A DNA stretch of 64,000 nucleotides from Ancylostoma caninum (Eukaryota; Nematoda; Chromadorea; Rhabditida; Ancylostomatidae), in assembly GCA_037903475.1 (NCBI GenBank), contig JBAJFG010000370.1, forward strand, positions 1,354,501 to 1,418,500, in the 5' to 3' direction. Each line of letters opens with the position of its first letter. Position 1 is the stretch's first letter. Below, in pieces: positions 1-10,793 of the stretch. Position numbers and translations under genes: made by a program. The notes under the pieces are model-generated. The model did not search any database, was not told where the DNA came from, and was given only the letters and a program-made list of their open reading frames with translations.

Positions 1-671
1 GGTAATTCGGACCTTGAAAATTTCGCTTATTGTGAAGTGCAGTTCCAGATTCTTTTTGTCTATTAGCAGTTACTCAGAAGTGAGCAAATCTCAAGGAGAA
101 AAAGAGACAGAGATGGAGAGATTTGCATATCCTGTCATGGGAAGGTCTAACCATCTTTTAATCTTCCCACCCCAAATATCGAATAGTTTTTGCTGCCATG
201 GAATCCTACAATTCATCGAATACTTTCGCAAGCTGACGTTGAAACGCCCCTAACTGCTGTTCATAATACATTTTACTAACAAACAAACGGTACGTCCACA
301 GATGATCTTTGATTTATACACACATACTGTGCTCCACTAGATGTGACTTACCATTGCATTGGATCGATAATGCTGATTTTGCCCTTTTAAATGAGGAAGT
401 GAGCTTCTGTGAATCAATTGAGGGATTTTATCAGCTGCCACGGATTGTTTCGATTCAGTTTTGCAATTTTGTGGAGTTGTTTTGAAAGATATTTGGTGGA
501 GTTCCTGATTTTGGAAAGTATTGAGAGTGGACTCTCAAGCGAGGGATGGTTCAAGTTGATCCGCTTATGTAAAAAGGCTGGTCAGTGAGATTTCGCTCGG
601 ATCAAGTGTGAGGAACAAGCGTAGGGGCAATTACCCTGGTAATCTGAATACGAGGATTCGTTTATGTTCTT
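1..671. other. No gene recognised
   Basis: AT-rich sequence with only short open frames of no recognisable family. I see no splice-flanked coding block, RNA gene or repeat boundary here. Confidence 0.4.
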
Positions 672-896
672 AGTATACATTGGTATTCGAACGAATATTT
701 TCGAACGAATATTCGAATAATTCGAAATTTTCGTTATTCGAATATTCGAATAATTCGAAAAGTCAAAATATTCGATTATTCGAATATTCGAATAATTCGA
801 AAAGTCAAAATATTCGATTATTCGAATATTCGAATTATTCGAAAAGTTGAAATATTCGATTATTCGAATATTCGAATATTCGAGCATCCATGATTC
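672..896. repeat. TTCGAAT-rich tandem array, copy 1
   Basis: The stretch consists of repeated TTCGAATA / TTCGAATAATTCG blocks organised in a unit of about 42 bp that also carries GTCAAAATATTCGATT. TTCGAA is self-complementary, so the array can form many small hairpins. It begins after TATACATTGGTATTCG, whose reverse complement appears at the far end of the related array near 3005-3020, suggesting these are interiors of one terminal-inverted-repeat family. The open frame on the minus strand here (repeats of SNIRIIEYF) is a by-product of the periodicity, not a gene. Confidence 0.8.
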
Positions 897-2177
897 GAAT
901 AATCGGTTTAATCATAAAATCGCTATGATTCATGGATCACATATTATGATTTACCCTCAGCAGCTGACTGAATGCGAACGACAAGCATGCGTCATCATTC
1001 ATTTATTATTTTTCAGTGATTCCTCAATGAAAAAATTAAACAATACTGACAGGACCCCGTGGAAAAGACGGGCCTGACTTGTTTCAAATTACATAACAGA
1101 GGCTGTTCCCCATGCTACCTCCTCTTTCGGCTTACCGTCCGGCTGAATTCGAAAGATTACAAATCGAAAAGTTCATGCTGGTTTACATGGACTCAAAAGG
1201 CGAACACAGACCGAACACGGTTCAGCAGCAGTCACACCGCGAGGTGAAAGCTTATTTCTTCGCCCCACGAGCTGCATTCGCCCCGTAAAGGCTGTGTTTC
1301 GGGGGCGATGGACTGGTTTGCATGTCTCAAACCAGGGTTTGCAGCTCAGTCTGGGCAGAGTGCTGTGTTCATACTGTAGACTTGGGTAAGTAGATGTTTA
1401 CCCAACCTCATCCAAAAATAGTCCCGAACGCATATGCGCTTGCCGCGGCAGTGCTTGGTGGACGCAGCGGTTCCGCGGCGGATCTCCAGATCCGCGTCGC
1501 ACAAGCACGCATCCGCACCACACGGATCTCGTCTGACCGATTATTGCACGGGACCACGTTTGTACCCGGGCCTAAGCAGGCCTGACGAGTCTCGCAGGGC
1601 TCGCGAGAGACGCATAAGCTCTGGTGCTCAACCATCGGCTCATGTACACTTCTCAGGAGGCGAGTAGCCACATGGCAAGGAGCAGGTAGAACGCAGGACA
1701 TGAGGGGCACAACGCACTACAGTCAATCGGGCAGCAAGTAGCCCCCTCAACACCGCCGAAACACGGGTTTTGCTGCTCTTAGCGGTCGGAATGCAGCAGT
1801 TCTTCCTCTTGCAGCGAAGTCTGCCTTCCATTTCTTGGGGGTGTGACTTGGGAGGTTCGCTGCGTTTGCCTTATACAGTTATCTGAAGAGATACGCAAGT
1901 TTGAGAGAAATAGGTGGTCATCGAGCTCCGTAGAACACAAACCAAACGTTATTAGTTTTGTCTTTCACGGGAATTAGGGACAGAAATGAAGTTGATTTCT
2001 TGCTCAAGACACGGTGGGAACATAGGGTGGGGGTGCGATGTGCGCATTTCGACTTGGTTACAGATAATTCCTTCCACAGGAAGCTCGATGAATCACCACT
2101 GTGATAACGTGAGAGAGGGAAAGAATGTACATAATTGCTGCTCACGTTCGTACCTACAATCAAATTTATGTGAGCAG
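897..2177. other. No gene recognised; locally GC-rich
   Basis: About 1.3 kb without a supportable gene. The part from about 1430 to 1760 is GC-rich and gives overlapping open frames on both strands, none with a recognisable family pattern. I treat it as non-coding or decayed repeat. Confidence 0.35.
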
Positions 2178-2441
2178 CAGTGCCGAACGCTGAAAGTGGG
2201 TGGGACGGGAGGGGAAGAAAATTGGGGTCTCCGCCACTTTGGCGACCCCGGTAGAGGATGAAAAATTCGGGAATGTCAGTTATAATATTGAATACTCAAT
2301 ATGAACAATTAAAAAATTAAACAGTCAAAAATAAATAGATGCAAAGTTCTCATCTATTATGTAGAAAGAAGTAAAGTGATTCCAAGAATTGGTGACCCAT
2401 CCTCGGGTAAGAAGGGGGGCGTCCCTTTGCATCAGCCACTG
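2178..2441. mobile_element. hAT-type MITE, copy 1 (diverged)
   Basis: Starts with CAGTGCCGAACGC and ends with a degenerate GCATCAGCCACTG, i.e. degraded terminal inverted repeats of the CAGTGGCGGACGC family seen at 3113, 9779 and 10142. The left part carries the shared AAAGTGGGNGGG and GGGGTCTCCGCCA blocks and the interior is AT-rich as in the other copies. The 8-bp flanks no longer match each other, so the insertion looks old. Non-coding, non-autonomous. Confidence 0.65.
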
Positions 2442-2867
2442 GTCCATTGCAATACCATTATCATCATTTTGGAGCAGTCCATAGCGGCATTCTATGTCAC
2501 TTTATTCAACGAGTAACCGCCTTACTTCCTCGTCTTTCTTTATGATCCCAGAGGAGAGACCGTAGTGACGCGAGAAGCACGACGAATTAAAAACTAAAGA
2601 CGGGATGAGAGCATTGCCCACTAGGCTGTTGCAGACAACGTCCCGAAAGACGAGTCAAGAAGCGCCTTGAAACATTCCGTGAATAGCTCGTTAAGAAAAC
2701 CAAGAATCTGTTCAAAATTAGACACGCAGATGAGATGGGACATCGCTTCTAACGTACACCACCGGAAGTGTTAGTTTGGAAGCGTGCATTTCTATATGTT
2801 CGCACATGACAAGACAGGTTTACCTATTTTCTCTGGATCGCAAAACCACTTCTGAAACAATACTATT

Positions 2868-3021
2868 CATTTATTCGAATAATTCGAGATTTTCTTTATT
2901 CGAATATTTGAATAATTCGAAAAGTCGAAATATCCGATTATTCGAATATTCGAATTATTCGAAAAATTGAAATATTCGATTATTCGAATATTCGAAAGAA
3001 AAAATTCGAATACCAATGTAT
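2868..3021. repeat. TTCGAAT-rich tandem array, copy 2
   Basis: Same repeat chemistry as 672-896 (TTCGAATAATTCG, GTCGAAATATCCGATT) in about 150 bp, ending with GAATACCAATGTATA, the reverse complement of the left boundary of copy 1. It lies directly upstream of the degraded Helitron at 3066. Confidence 0.75.
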
Positions 3022-3065
3022 AGTAGCTAAGTCTGTTTTTTTTTTTTTTTAGAAAACAATGGCAA

Positions 3066-3924
3066 TCTGTATATATAAAAATGAATGTCTGTCTGTGTGT
3101 GTATGTGTGTAGCAGTGGCGGACGCAGAAAGTGGGCGGGAGGGGGAGGGCGTGGGAAAAAAAGTGGGGTCTCCGCGGTCTAGGGGGCCCAACGGAAAATA
3201 AAATTGCTAAAAATAATAATTATAATAATAAATGACTAATAAAAATCATATTAAAAATAATAATAAAAATAAACAATTAAAACAATTGCACATGTAGCCT
3301 GGGGGGGCGACGGAGGTTTTCGGCTACTATGCCTATGCTACCTGGGATTATCGATTGTTTTATCGATTATATCGATTTTATTGATGTTCCGCTTTTTTGC
3401 CCCAGGCGCGGTGAAGACATGGCAACTGAGGTAATCAATGGGCTGAACGCAAATATGCCAACCATTTCGTACGATACTATCAATTTATCGCTTTTATTGA
3501 TTTTTTAAATTTTTCCCTAGGGGCGGGCAAGGATATGTCTGCTGTGGTTTCCCAATACGCTGAGCACGAATATGATAATCGTTGAAAACGAAATATCGAT
3601 TAGTCGGTTGTTGTTGATTTTACGGTATCCTTACTCACGGATCGGTGAAACTGTCATTGCCTTCTGGGATCATCGGGTAGTGTCTTCTGCGGTTTTGGAA
3701 ACGTTCAACGTGAATATGGGAAGCATTTCAGAAGAGTTCGCCAGCCAAACAACTTCACCTAATTTTGGAGGGAAGAGGACGGGATGAAGAAGTGTCACTT
3801 AAGCTGATCAAGAATTGATGAATATCTCGTTGGGGACTTTTTTTTGGCTGAACAAATGTTGGCATCAGCTTCAAATAACCGGGAGAAATAGAGGACCTGA
3901 GCAAAGCCAGGTACAGCATGTAGT
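3066..3924 (+). mobile_element. Degraded non-autonomous Helitron
   Basis: The 5' end TCTGTATATATAAAAATG is preceded by A and the 3' part ends with an imperfect hairpin (ACCTGAGCAAAGCCAGGT) and GTAG followed by T, where a fresh Helitron would have CTAG|T. The body shares with the intact element at 38608-39443 the blocks TATCGATTTTATTGAT, GCTGAACGC/GCTGAGCACGAATATG and GGCATCAGCTTCAAATAACC. A hAT MITE fragment interrupts it near its left end. It encodes no protein. Confidence 0.7.
3113..3320. mobile_element. hAT-type MITE, copy 2, inserted in Helitron
   Basis: Begins CAGTGGCGGACGC, followed by the AAAGTGGGCGGGAG, GTGGGGTCTCCGC and ACGGAAAATAAAATT blocks shared with the copy at 9779, then a long AATAATAAT tract. 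The right terminal repeat is not recognisable, so the right boundary is approximate. It sits about 45 bp inside the degraded Helitron, so it is younger than that Helitron copy. Confidence 0.6.
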
Positions 3925-5300
3925 CTAAACTCATCGAAGTAATGAATAGAGATGGCCCTAGCCTTTTACGTCCACATATTCGATACAGAGGGGTTACATA
4001 TATTAGTTTGTTGATGTCAAAGTCGATATAATTTGGACACCTGCCATGGTGTAGAACAAACGATAATTAAGCCAATACTACCCATCGTTTGTTTTGAAGT
4101 GATCGAGCATTAGCAGCGTACCGTAGGTTTTCTTTGTGTCCTTACTGATGCGCTCCATAATCAGATGAACTTCCAGAGGACAGGCAAATTAGTAGTCAAT
4201 ATGGTGGAAAACTGGTATGATGCTTCGTGTTCAGTGTGGAAAGACTATCAGAGAAAAGCAGCTGTAATGCGTTATTCGCCTTTGAAGAAGTGTTTTAGCT
4301 TATGAAGAGTCCTCTTCGATTTTTTACGAGGAAGGAATGTTAGGAATACATAGACCGCAATGGTATGATTCCTTATTGCATTTTTCCTTCCAAAAGGGCT
4401 GAAAAACCTTTTTTCATTTCGTTGTGAAGAATTCGGGGTGTTGATCGAGCCTTCGAAGACCGCAGCAAGCAACATTCTAGTTCGAGCCAATTGTCAGCTT
4501 TCTGCAGCGGTTCTTCCACATCTACATGCTCCTGGTGTTCTCTCTTTAACTTTGTCTGCTTGCTCAAGAAAACGGTAACAACATCACAGGTGTTTTATTC
4601 ATATCCAAAAAGAGTAAACTAGCTTCTTGATCTGGAATGGTGTTTAACACTTAGCGGAAAATGCGACCCTTCGGTTAGTCGCATGTGATTTTTCTTGTGG
4701 AGAATTCTCCCAGATTTTCCTAATAGGGTTACTTCACACGCTGATCACGAATATGACATCCATCGTGTGCGTAGAGCAGTGCTGTAAGGATACCGTACGT
4801 CCACTCTCGTTACTTTAGATGTGTTTTTCCGAGAATCGAATCGAGCTCTGCATCGAGGGCTACTTGACCTGCTGAGCACAAAAATGACATCTTCTTATAC
4901 CGCAAGGCATTTTTACGCGGTCATTGTAGGTGTACGTTTCTGCAGTATGCATACAATGTAATGTTGCAAGTAATCCTCAGCCAAGTGGACTTCATGTTCG
5001 TTTTCACTGCACTAAATATGTATTTGTTACAGCATTTTCTGTGAAAATAAATTTGCATTGGCCACGAAACGCATCATGAGTATGTTAACAAGAAATTATT
5101 CTAGCGGCTCCTAGGTGCTCAAACTATGTTATTGATGCTTTTTTTTGTTTGAAATTTACTTCCTTCATCATGCAGGTCAAATGCAAGTTCGAGATCATTA
5201 TTGATAGATTATGAGCCCCAATCTAATTTTGCTGTAAGTAATGGGCTATTCTCTGTGGTCATGCAATTGTTTGGATGTATAACAAATGCTTTGAATAGAA
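3925..5300. other. No gene recognised; scattered repeat relics
   Basis: About 1.4 kb upstream of the poly(A) end of the peptide gene. Motifs such as CGCTGATCACGAATATGAC (about 4740) and CTGCTGAGCACAAAAATGAC (about 4875) match the CTGAACACGAATATG repeat found in the Helitron bodies and elsewhere, so these are probably relics of that family. No credible coding exon seen. Confidence 0.4.
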
Positions 5301-5301
5301 T

Positions 5302-5307
5302 TTTATT
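5302..5307 (-). other. Poly(A) signal of the Tyr/Gly-rich peptide gene
   Basis: AATAAA on the minus strand, about 23 nt beyond the TAA stop at 5330-5332. The spacing and orientation fit the 3' end of a short nematode mRNA. Confidence 0.7.
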
Positions 5308-5329
5308 ATTAGACTTTGGTTGGTAAAGC

Positions 5330-6208
5330 TTAGTGTTGGGGCATTTGTTGTGGCATTTGTTGCTGTGGCTGTTGCTGTTCCTGCTGCTGTACAGGTCCGA
5401 ATCCAGCCTCTCGTTTGCCATAATATCCGTAGTATCCATAGTATGAAGGGTATCCGTAGTATCCATAGTATGATGGGTATCCGTAGTAGCCGTAGCTGTA
5501 GTATGGAGAGTAGTACTGAAAAAGAGAAACGAGTTAATTTAGGATGAAGAATTTTTTGAATAATTATATGCTCCGAGCATTTAATAGTTTGTTATTATAG
5601 CCAGAAAAATTGTGTCATTTTCACTTTGGTTCTGTTGGTTAGTTATCATCTTCTTTTGAAGACATATATTTTGATTATCGGCCTATAATAAGGGGAATTT
5701 GTGTTGTTCCACCTGCGGTTTCCTTTTTTTGCATTCTCTTAGGTACTAACTGTTGGCTAAAGGCTCAGTTACTGATTCCCTAATCCATGAACTTCTACTC
5801 GCCGATTTCTGTAATTTGATGGACGTTGTAGGGAAGAATTCGAAAAATGTTGCTTGTAAAATCAGTCATTTGCTCAAAAGAGCTGGAAACTTGTTTTATC
5901 CTTGTGTCGCAATGACTTGATGTAAAATTCCCACCATAATCCTAATTTTCGTACGGTTTTAGTTCACCTTCAGGATTTTATGCTTTTGAGTTGACCATAC
6001 TGTCTTTTTGGAATCTGGCGCAAGGTTTTTTCCTTTTAAAAGAATGAAACTTACATATTGGGCCTCGGTCTCGGCAACAAATGCGCAAAGGACAACAAGA
6101 GCGACGAGAAGAACGCTTAAATAAAAATTTGAAGCGTATTTCAATTTGAGATGGGCAAAGAATGAGAGCACAGGAAGGCTATGGAACTCACAGCTTGGCT
6201 GAAGACAT
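5330..6208 (-). CDS. Secreted Tyr/Gly-rich peptide precursor (87 aa, 3 exons)
   Basis: Exons in order are 6208-6192, 6115-6055 and 5515-5330. All introns are GT-AG, the last acceptor is TTTTTCAG, and the phases close exactly to an 87-residue protein. Residues 1-24 form a clear signal peptide (MSSAKLVLLVALVVLCAFVA then ETEA). The mature part starts QY and holds repeats of YYGYPSYYG (a 27-bp DNA unit, two full copies plus partials), then YYGYYGKR, where GKR is a classic dibasic cleavage/amidation site. The C-terminus is Gln-rich (GPVQQQEQQQPQQQ, two MPQ blocks). The layout resembles nematode neuropeptide-like/antimicrobial precursors of the YGG type (nlp/cnc families), but the YYGYPS repeat is not one I recognise. 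A cuticle or eggshell structural peptide is an alternative. The start is chosen because it lies about 55 nt downstream of a TATA box and gives the only good signal peptide. Confidence 0.85.
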
Positions 6209-6260
6209 TTTTGTGGACTACGGCAGAAGTTGTAGTGTGAGGGAGTGGTCGGGTCGTGGT

Positions 6261-6268
6261 CTTATATA
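6261..6268 (-). promoter_or_regulatory. TATA box of the peptide gene
   Basis: TATATAAG on the minus strand, 53-60 nt upstream of the ATG. A start site about 30 nt downstream would leave a 5' leader of about 20-30 nt. A canonical TATA box suggests strong, regulated, tissue-specific expression (inference). Confidence 0.6.
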
Positions 6269-6274
6269 CTCCAT

Positions 6275-8303
6275 AATATCTGTCACTGCTTGAAGTAGTC
6301 TGTTTGCTCTGCATCTTTAACTCATTCTCGCCGATTGCAAACAGTTACTTTTTTTCCCCGCCGTCGACGGCCACCCCCAGGAACAAAGCGAATTGTTGGG
6401 TGCAAAGAGATCAGCTGGGTGCTAATACGAAATTTTCGCAGCTTCTAATGAATCTTTAACATATGCATTTTTTTAGCAAAAAAAAAAGACGGGACAGAAG
6501 CGAAAAAAGGGGCTGGATCTTTGACCTCTTAGTGAGACTTGTTTTTTTTTGTACATTGGTCGATTTGCACAAACTTTTTCCTTTTATTCAGTGTGTACAT
6601 ACATTAGATAAGTTTGTGGTGTACACAGCACTGTTTTCGTCTGCTATTTGACTTCTCGTAGTGGTTCTTGAACTTTTACAAAAGCCATCCGTATTCGGAT
6701 GGAAACTGTTCATGTTCCATGCCATGACACAAACATGTTGTTTGCGGAGGCAGAGATGGGAAGTTTCTGCAAAACAAAAATCTGGAAGACATACCGACAA
6801 GGAATCAAAGATTTGCGAAAGCAATTCTTGTTGAGATGTGGCATCTCGAAATGTTGACACTGTCAAAATTGCAACTAAATAGTCGGTTGAGGACATATAA
6901 ATGACCGCTATCTTCGTGGTCATACTTCTCAACCGTGTTAAACTTCTTGAAGGTGTATGTGTTAGGTGTCAACACATTTAAGTCCTTGCGCTTTTTTTTT
7001 TCGAATGCACTTTTCTCCACTTATGCCTTATCTTTTGGGCACAAGTCATACACGATTCGAAGACGCTGGTCCCTTAATTCTGTGAAAAGTTTTTATGTAA
7101 ACGATAGTTTGCTTAAGTTTTGAGGCTGCGAAGTGGAGCAGTGAGTCAATGGAAAACAGCGCGACCGACATCTATGTACCTATGTACATACAGTTAAAGC
7201 TCGAAAGGCCATAGAACCGCTCAAATTACCTGTGCCAGGTATGATAAAGGCGTTTCGCTTGGAATGACTAGTCGTCAGCGATTTTCTACGTTCAAAGAAG
7301 TCATATTTGCTTTAAATGACACCAACTACTTCTACACCGAACAAATTTTTTTCAAGGAGACATGGAAAAGAGGAATCATACGCTCCAGGTGGACATTATA
7401 CTTCTCAAAGCTACCAAATAACTCCAATAATTCTGGTAAAAGAATCCATTCGGAAAGATCCACTCATCCTACTTCATAATAACGTCGGAACCCACCCCTG
7501 CCAGTATCGCCATACTGGCCCTTCAACTGCTTCATTGACGGTGTAATATATTCATTTCAAAAGTTGTTCCATAGTGCGTCTATTGATACGTGCATTGCTC
7601 ATTCTCCGTTAATTTTCGTTTCAAAAAATTGGAACGTAATGGATCAAGATTGTGGAATTTTCTTCTTCAAGTTATACAACCTTGAACCTATGATATAACC
7701 GATAGAATTGTACCAAAGTTTTTATAGTGCTCCTAGAACTATAGCTTGCTATGGACATAGTTCTACGAACTTTCAACTTTTTTGTGCGAGCTGATCTTTG
7801 AAGCTGTAGCACACTGTTTTAACCTATTGCAATGAGGCAACATGTACGCTTGGGTATTTTTCACAAAAATGCTTCTTAGCCCCGTTTTGTTTGGTAAATT
7901 ACGGTCAGAACAACGATCCTGAATTTTCGTTTTTTCTTCTGGAAATGCTAATTTTAAAGATGAGGTTTTAGCATTGAAGTAGCGACAGTGATTTTGAAGA
8001 CTGTGTTTGTTTGCAAAATAGGCTAAGCCAGCAATTATGAAGGGATTACAGCGCTAGGACCGCAAATATGTATCTGCTTGTTTATTTGCAATTGTTCTTG
8101 TGGTTGCAGCTGACATCAAGCAAACTAGTAGTCATTTTAGTGGAAAAACAATAATTTTCCGGTGTTTCTCGTGCCAAATGCTTGAAAGGCTTACTGTGGG
8201 TGTGCCAATTAACAGCGATGTGTTTCAAGAATAAAATAACATTTACAAGAAATAACTTTACTTCATAATAACGACCATAGATATAATAGCGATAGCAGAG
8301 ATA
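6275..8303. other. No gene recognised; dispersed repeat at 6940-7275
   Basis: About 2 kb without a supportable gene. The part 6940-7275 is homologous to 49100-49420: both contain TTAGGTGT, AAGTCCTTG(C/T)GCTTTTTTT, CACGAAAGGCCAT/CTCGAAAGGCCAT and GAAAAACAGCGC/GAAAACAGCGC in the same order, so it is an interspersed repeat. The rest shows only short random frames. Confidence 0.45.
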
Positions 8304-8493
8304 ATATATGACGCTGCCAACTAATTTGTCCTCGCAAAAATGCAAAGTAGAGAATGAATGGCAGAATCCGAACGCTTCCAGTTATGCCACCATTTCATTT
8401 TCACTGTGCCATGCCCCGAACGGTCCGGATTGTGGCCATTCATTCCCAACTTGCATTTTTACGCGGACAAATTAGTTGGCAGCGTCATATATC
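8304..8493. repeat. Fold-back element with ~75-bp arms
   Basis: The left arm begins ATATATGACGCTGCCAAC and the right arm ends GTTGGCAGCGTCATATAT. Between them are ATTTGTCC.CGC.AAAATGCAA and its inverse, then an inner GAATGAATGGC / GCCATTCATTC pair. The arms are imperfect, about 75 bp each, with a short spacer. Probably a hairpin MITE; no coding capacity. Confidence 0.7.
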
Positions 8494-9778
8494 GTGGCGG
8501 AAAGGGAAGAAATTGTATGAAATCTCTTACTGGAGAATGGGGAGATTGAGAATTTTCTTTTTTTTAATTTTCTCATTCTTTAGTGTTCCATCTATAACAT
8601 CACATGGTGAATATCACACAATGAATTGACATTGGATTTTGATTTTCATTTGAAGGAGTTTCACTTTTTGTTTCTTTCTTTTTCTGCTGAGAAGTCTAAT
8701 TTCTTTTTCCTTCGATAAGTTTTTAGTAGAATTTCTTTAGAATGTGAAAGTTTTATATTCCTTTGAAGATTTTTTTCCAAACACAGTTGCTGCAGCAATA
8801 AATTCCATCGCGCTAAGAAAATTGAATTTATTGTTTGTAACATTCCAACATATGTTAGGTTCTGAGTGAATTAGTTCGACTTTGTCACACTTACAAGTTT
8901 TACATGATTGCTAGATTTATTGGGTCAACTTTTTTCCACTAGCTAAGAGTGAGCTGTGAACTATGAATTCTGCAACGCGTTCTCGTGACTCAATTGTTCG
9001 CACCCGTAGAACTTTCATCATTTGCCGCGATATGTTGACACAAGAAATGATCGCAAGACCTTCGGCACCTCGAGGATCGTATCAGTTACGTGTTATTTAC
9101 CGGCGCTTTTCGGTCGAGTAGTGGTTTGCTGGATTTTGTCAGAGTATTTCCGCGCTGACAATGCGTTTTGTCACTCGATGGATACGTTAAACAGTGGGTT
9201 CGACAGGTTCTGCAAATATGCCATTCCCCAGGCGGACGGGTCGAAGATTGCTTGGCCGAGAGCGACCGCACCCTGTGCGAATAGCTTACTCTTTTGAACG
9301 CTGCATGGATATGTGGTTTGTAGCCAGCAGGAATACTTTGAATTGGAACTATTCACTTCTGCCATTGAACTAAGTGGGATTTAATTTGGACCCCATTAGT
9401 GAAGAAGTAAAATACATGGACACATTAAATATTATTGACTTTTCAGCGGTAGATCAACATCTAATCGATCGGATGAAGTTTACAGTTATATCAGAGCTAA
9501 GCGTTTGTAACAGGCAATCACATATATTAATAGGATGGATTCTACCTGACGGATGAAATATGTTCAGCAGAGATTAGAGAATCTCCTTTTCTTAAAAAAA
9601 ACTGGTTTAAAGCTTGAGAGATACGTATTTGTCCGTCATCCTTGTTCCGGAAATTCCTTAGATCTGAGGAATCTACGGGCTTTCAAACTTCTGGTTGCGC
9701 TTTTTCTGCAATATTCGACCAAAACGCGGTGTATTCACCATCACCCACAGAAATTGCACAGATTGACATGGTGGACAC
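8494..9778. other. No gene recognised
   Basis: Contains open frames around 9022-9297 (+) and 9171-9365 (-) that look somewhat protein-like, but I recognise no family, and no consistent splice frame links them to a neighbour. An upstream exon of the CUB gene is expected in this direction, but I could not identify one here. Confidence 0.35.
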
Positions 9779-10031
9779 CAGTGGCCGACGCGCAAAGTGG
9801 GCGGGAGAGGGGGGGGGGCGTGGGAAAAAAGTGGGGTCCCCGCCATTTTGGGGACTCAGACGGAAAATAAAATTAATAAAAATATCAATCATGATAATAA
9901 ATAATTAATAAAAATTGAATTTATAATAATAATAATTAAAATGAACAAATGAAAATAAACTAATGCGAGATTTTTATTTGTACTGTAAAGTAGTTTCAAC
10001 ATCCCCCCCCCCTCCCCTGCGTCCGCCACTG
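9779..10031. mobile_element. hAT-type MITE, copy 3, with perfect 8-bp target duplication
   Basis: The 253-bp element starts CAGTGGCCGACGC and ends GCGTCCGCCACTG (terminal inverted repeats). It is flanked on both sides by GTGGACAC (9771-9778 and 10032-10039), the 8-bp duplication expected of hAT-superfamily insertion. Next to the left end is a G-tract with AAAGTGGGCGGG, next to the right end a C-tract, and the interior is AT-rich. Non-coding; mobilisation would need a transposase encoded elsewhere. Confidence 0.9.
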
Positions 10032-10141
10032 GTGGACACGACTCCTTTTTGCTACAACATTCTTATTTTGAAGAACACAACCAAGATACAATTGCTGCGC
10101 ATCCACAGTGCGATAAGCATCAACTCCACATTAGCCTGGAG

Positions 10142-10390
10142 CAGTGGAGGGTGCACAAAGGCCCAGGAAAGGTGAAGTGGGGGGGGGGGGGTGAGCGTGG
10201 GAAAAATCAGGGTCTCCGCCAACTTTGGGACCCGGATGGAGGTATAAATTTGATAGAAAATGTAAATTACGGTGTAAATTAATTGAAGATATTTAGAGGT
10301 GATAATGAAAACAAGTGATCGAAAATAAGCGAATGGGAAGTATTTTCAAAAAATTTCTCTGCCCATTGTGGTGGGAGGAGGGCGTTACCT
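10142..10390. mobile_element. hAT-type MITE, copy 4 (diverged)
   Basis: Begins CAGTGGAGGGTGCAC and repeats the family layout (AAGTGGGGGG..., GGGTCTCCGCCAACTTTGGGACCCGGA, then AT-rich). The right terminal repeat is not clear, so the end is approximate. It lies only about 100 bp downstream of copy 3. Confidence 0.5.
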
Positions 10391-10793
10391 CACATGTCTC
10401 CCACTCTCTTCAAGAGATCTTGAAAATCTGGTGAATGTTTAAATTTCGGAACTTGGGAAAAAGGTGGTTGTGGAATAACTGTTTTTTATGGTTCATCCTT
10501 AATTCACACTATCCAAACACATTTACAGCTTTCCTTGTAGGGCTCCCACCATAAAAATCTCATTTGTGGAGAGATGGACCTTGGAGAACTCAGTAACTGA
10601 ACTTTTCTTATTAACGCAGTTCCTTCTGCTGAGTGAAGTTCAAATGAGTAGAAGCAACTCATGATATTCTAGAGCAACTTATGCCTACTCTAAAATAGGT
10701 GAAGTCTTTGACGTCACGATGCGGTTTGTATGCCTGCTCACCTTTCATGATAATTGAAGAGGTGGCTCTCACGTCCCAATACTTGCTCTTTAG

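Noticed and set aside
582..887. 101-codon minus-strand frame rich in SNIRIIEYF
   Set aside because: Translation of the TTCGAAT array; not a protein-like sequence.
1394..1831. Overlapping GC-rich frames on both strands
   Set aside because: No family pattern; overlap on opposite strands is expected in a GC-rich block with few stops.
9022..9365. Candidate upstream exon of the CUB gene (contains VVCWILSEYF)
   Set aside because: Only C.W resembles CUB; no SPNYP block and no phase-compatible donor leading to 10794.
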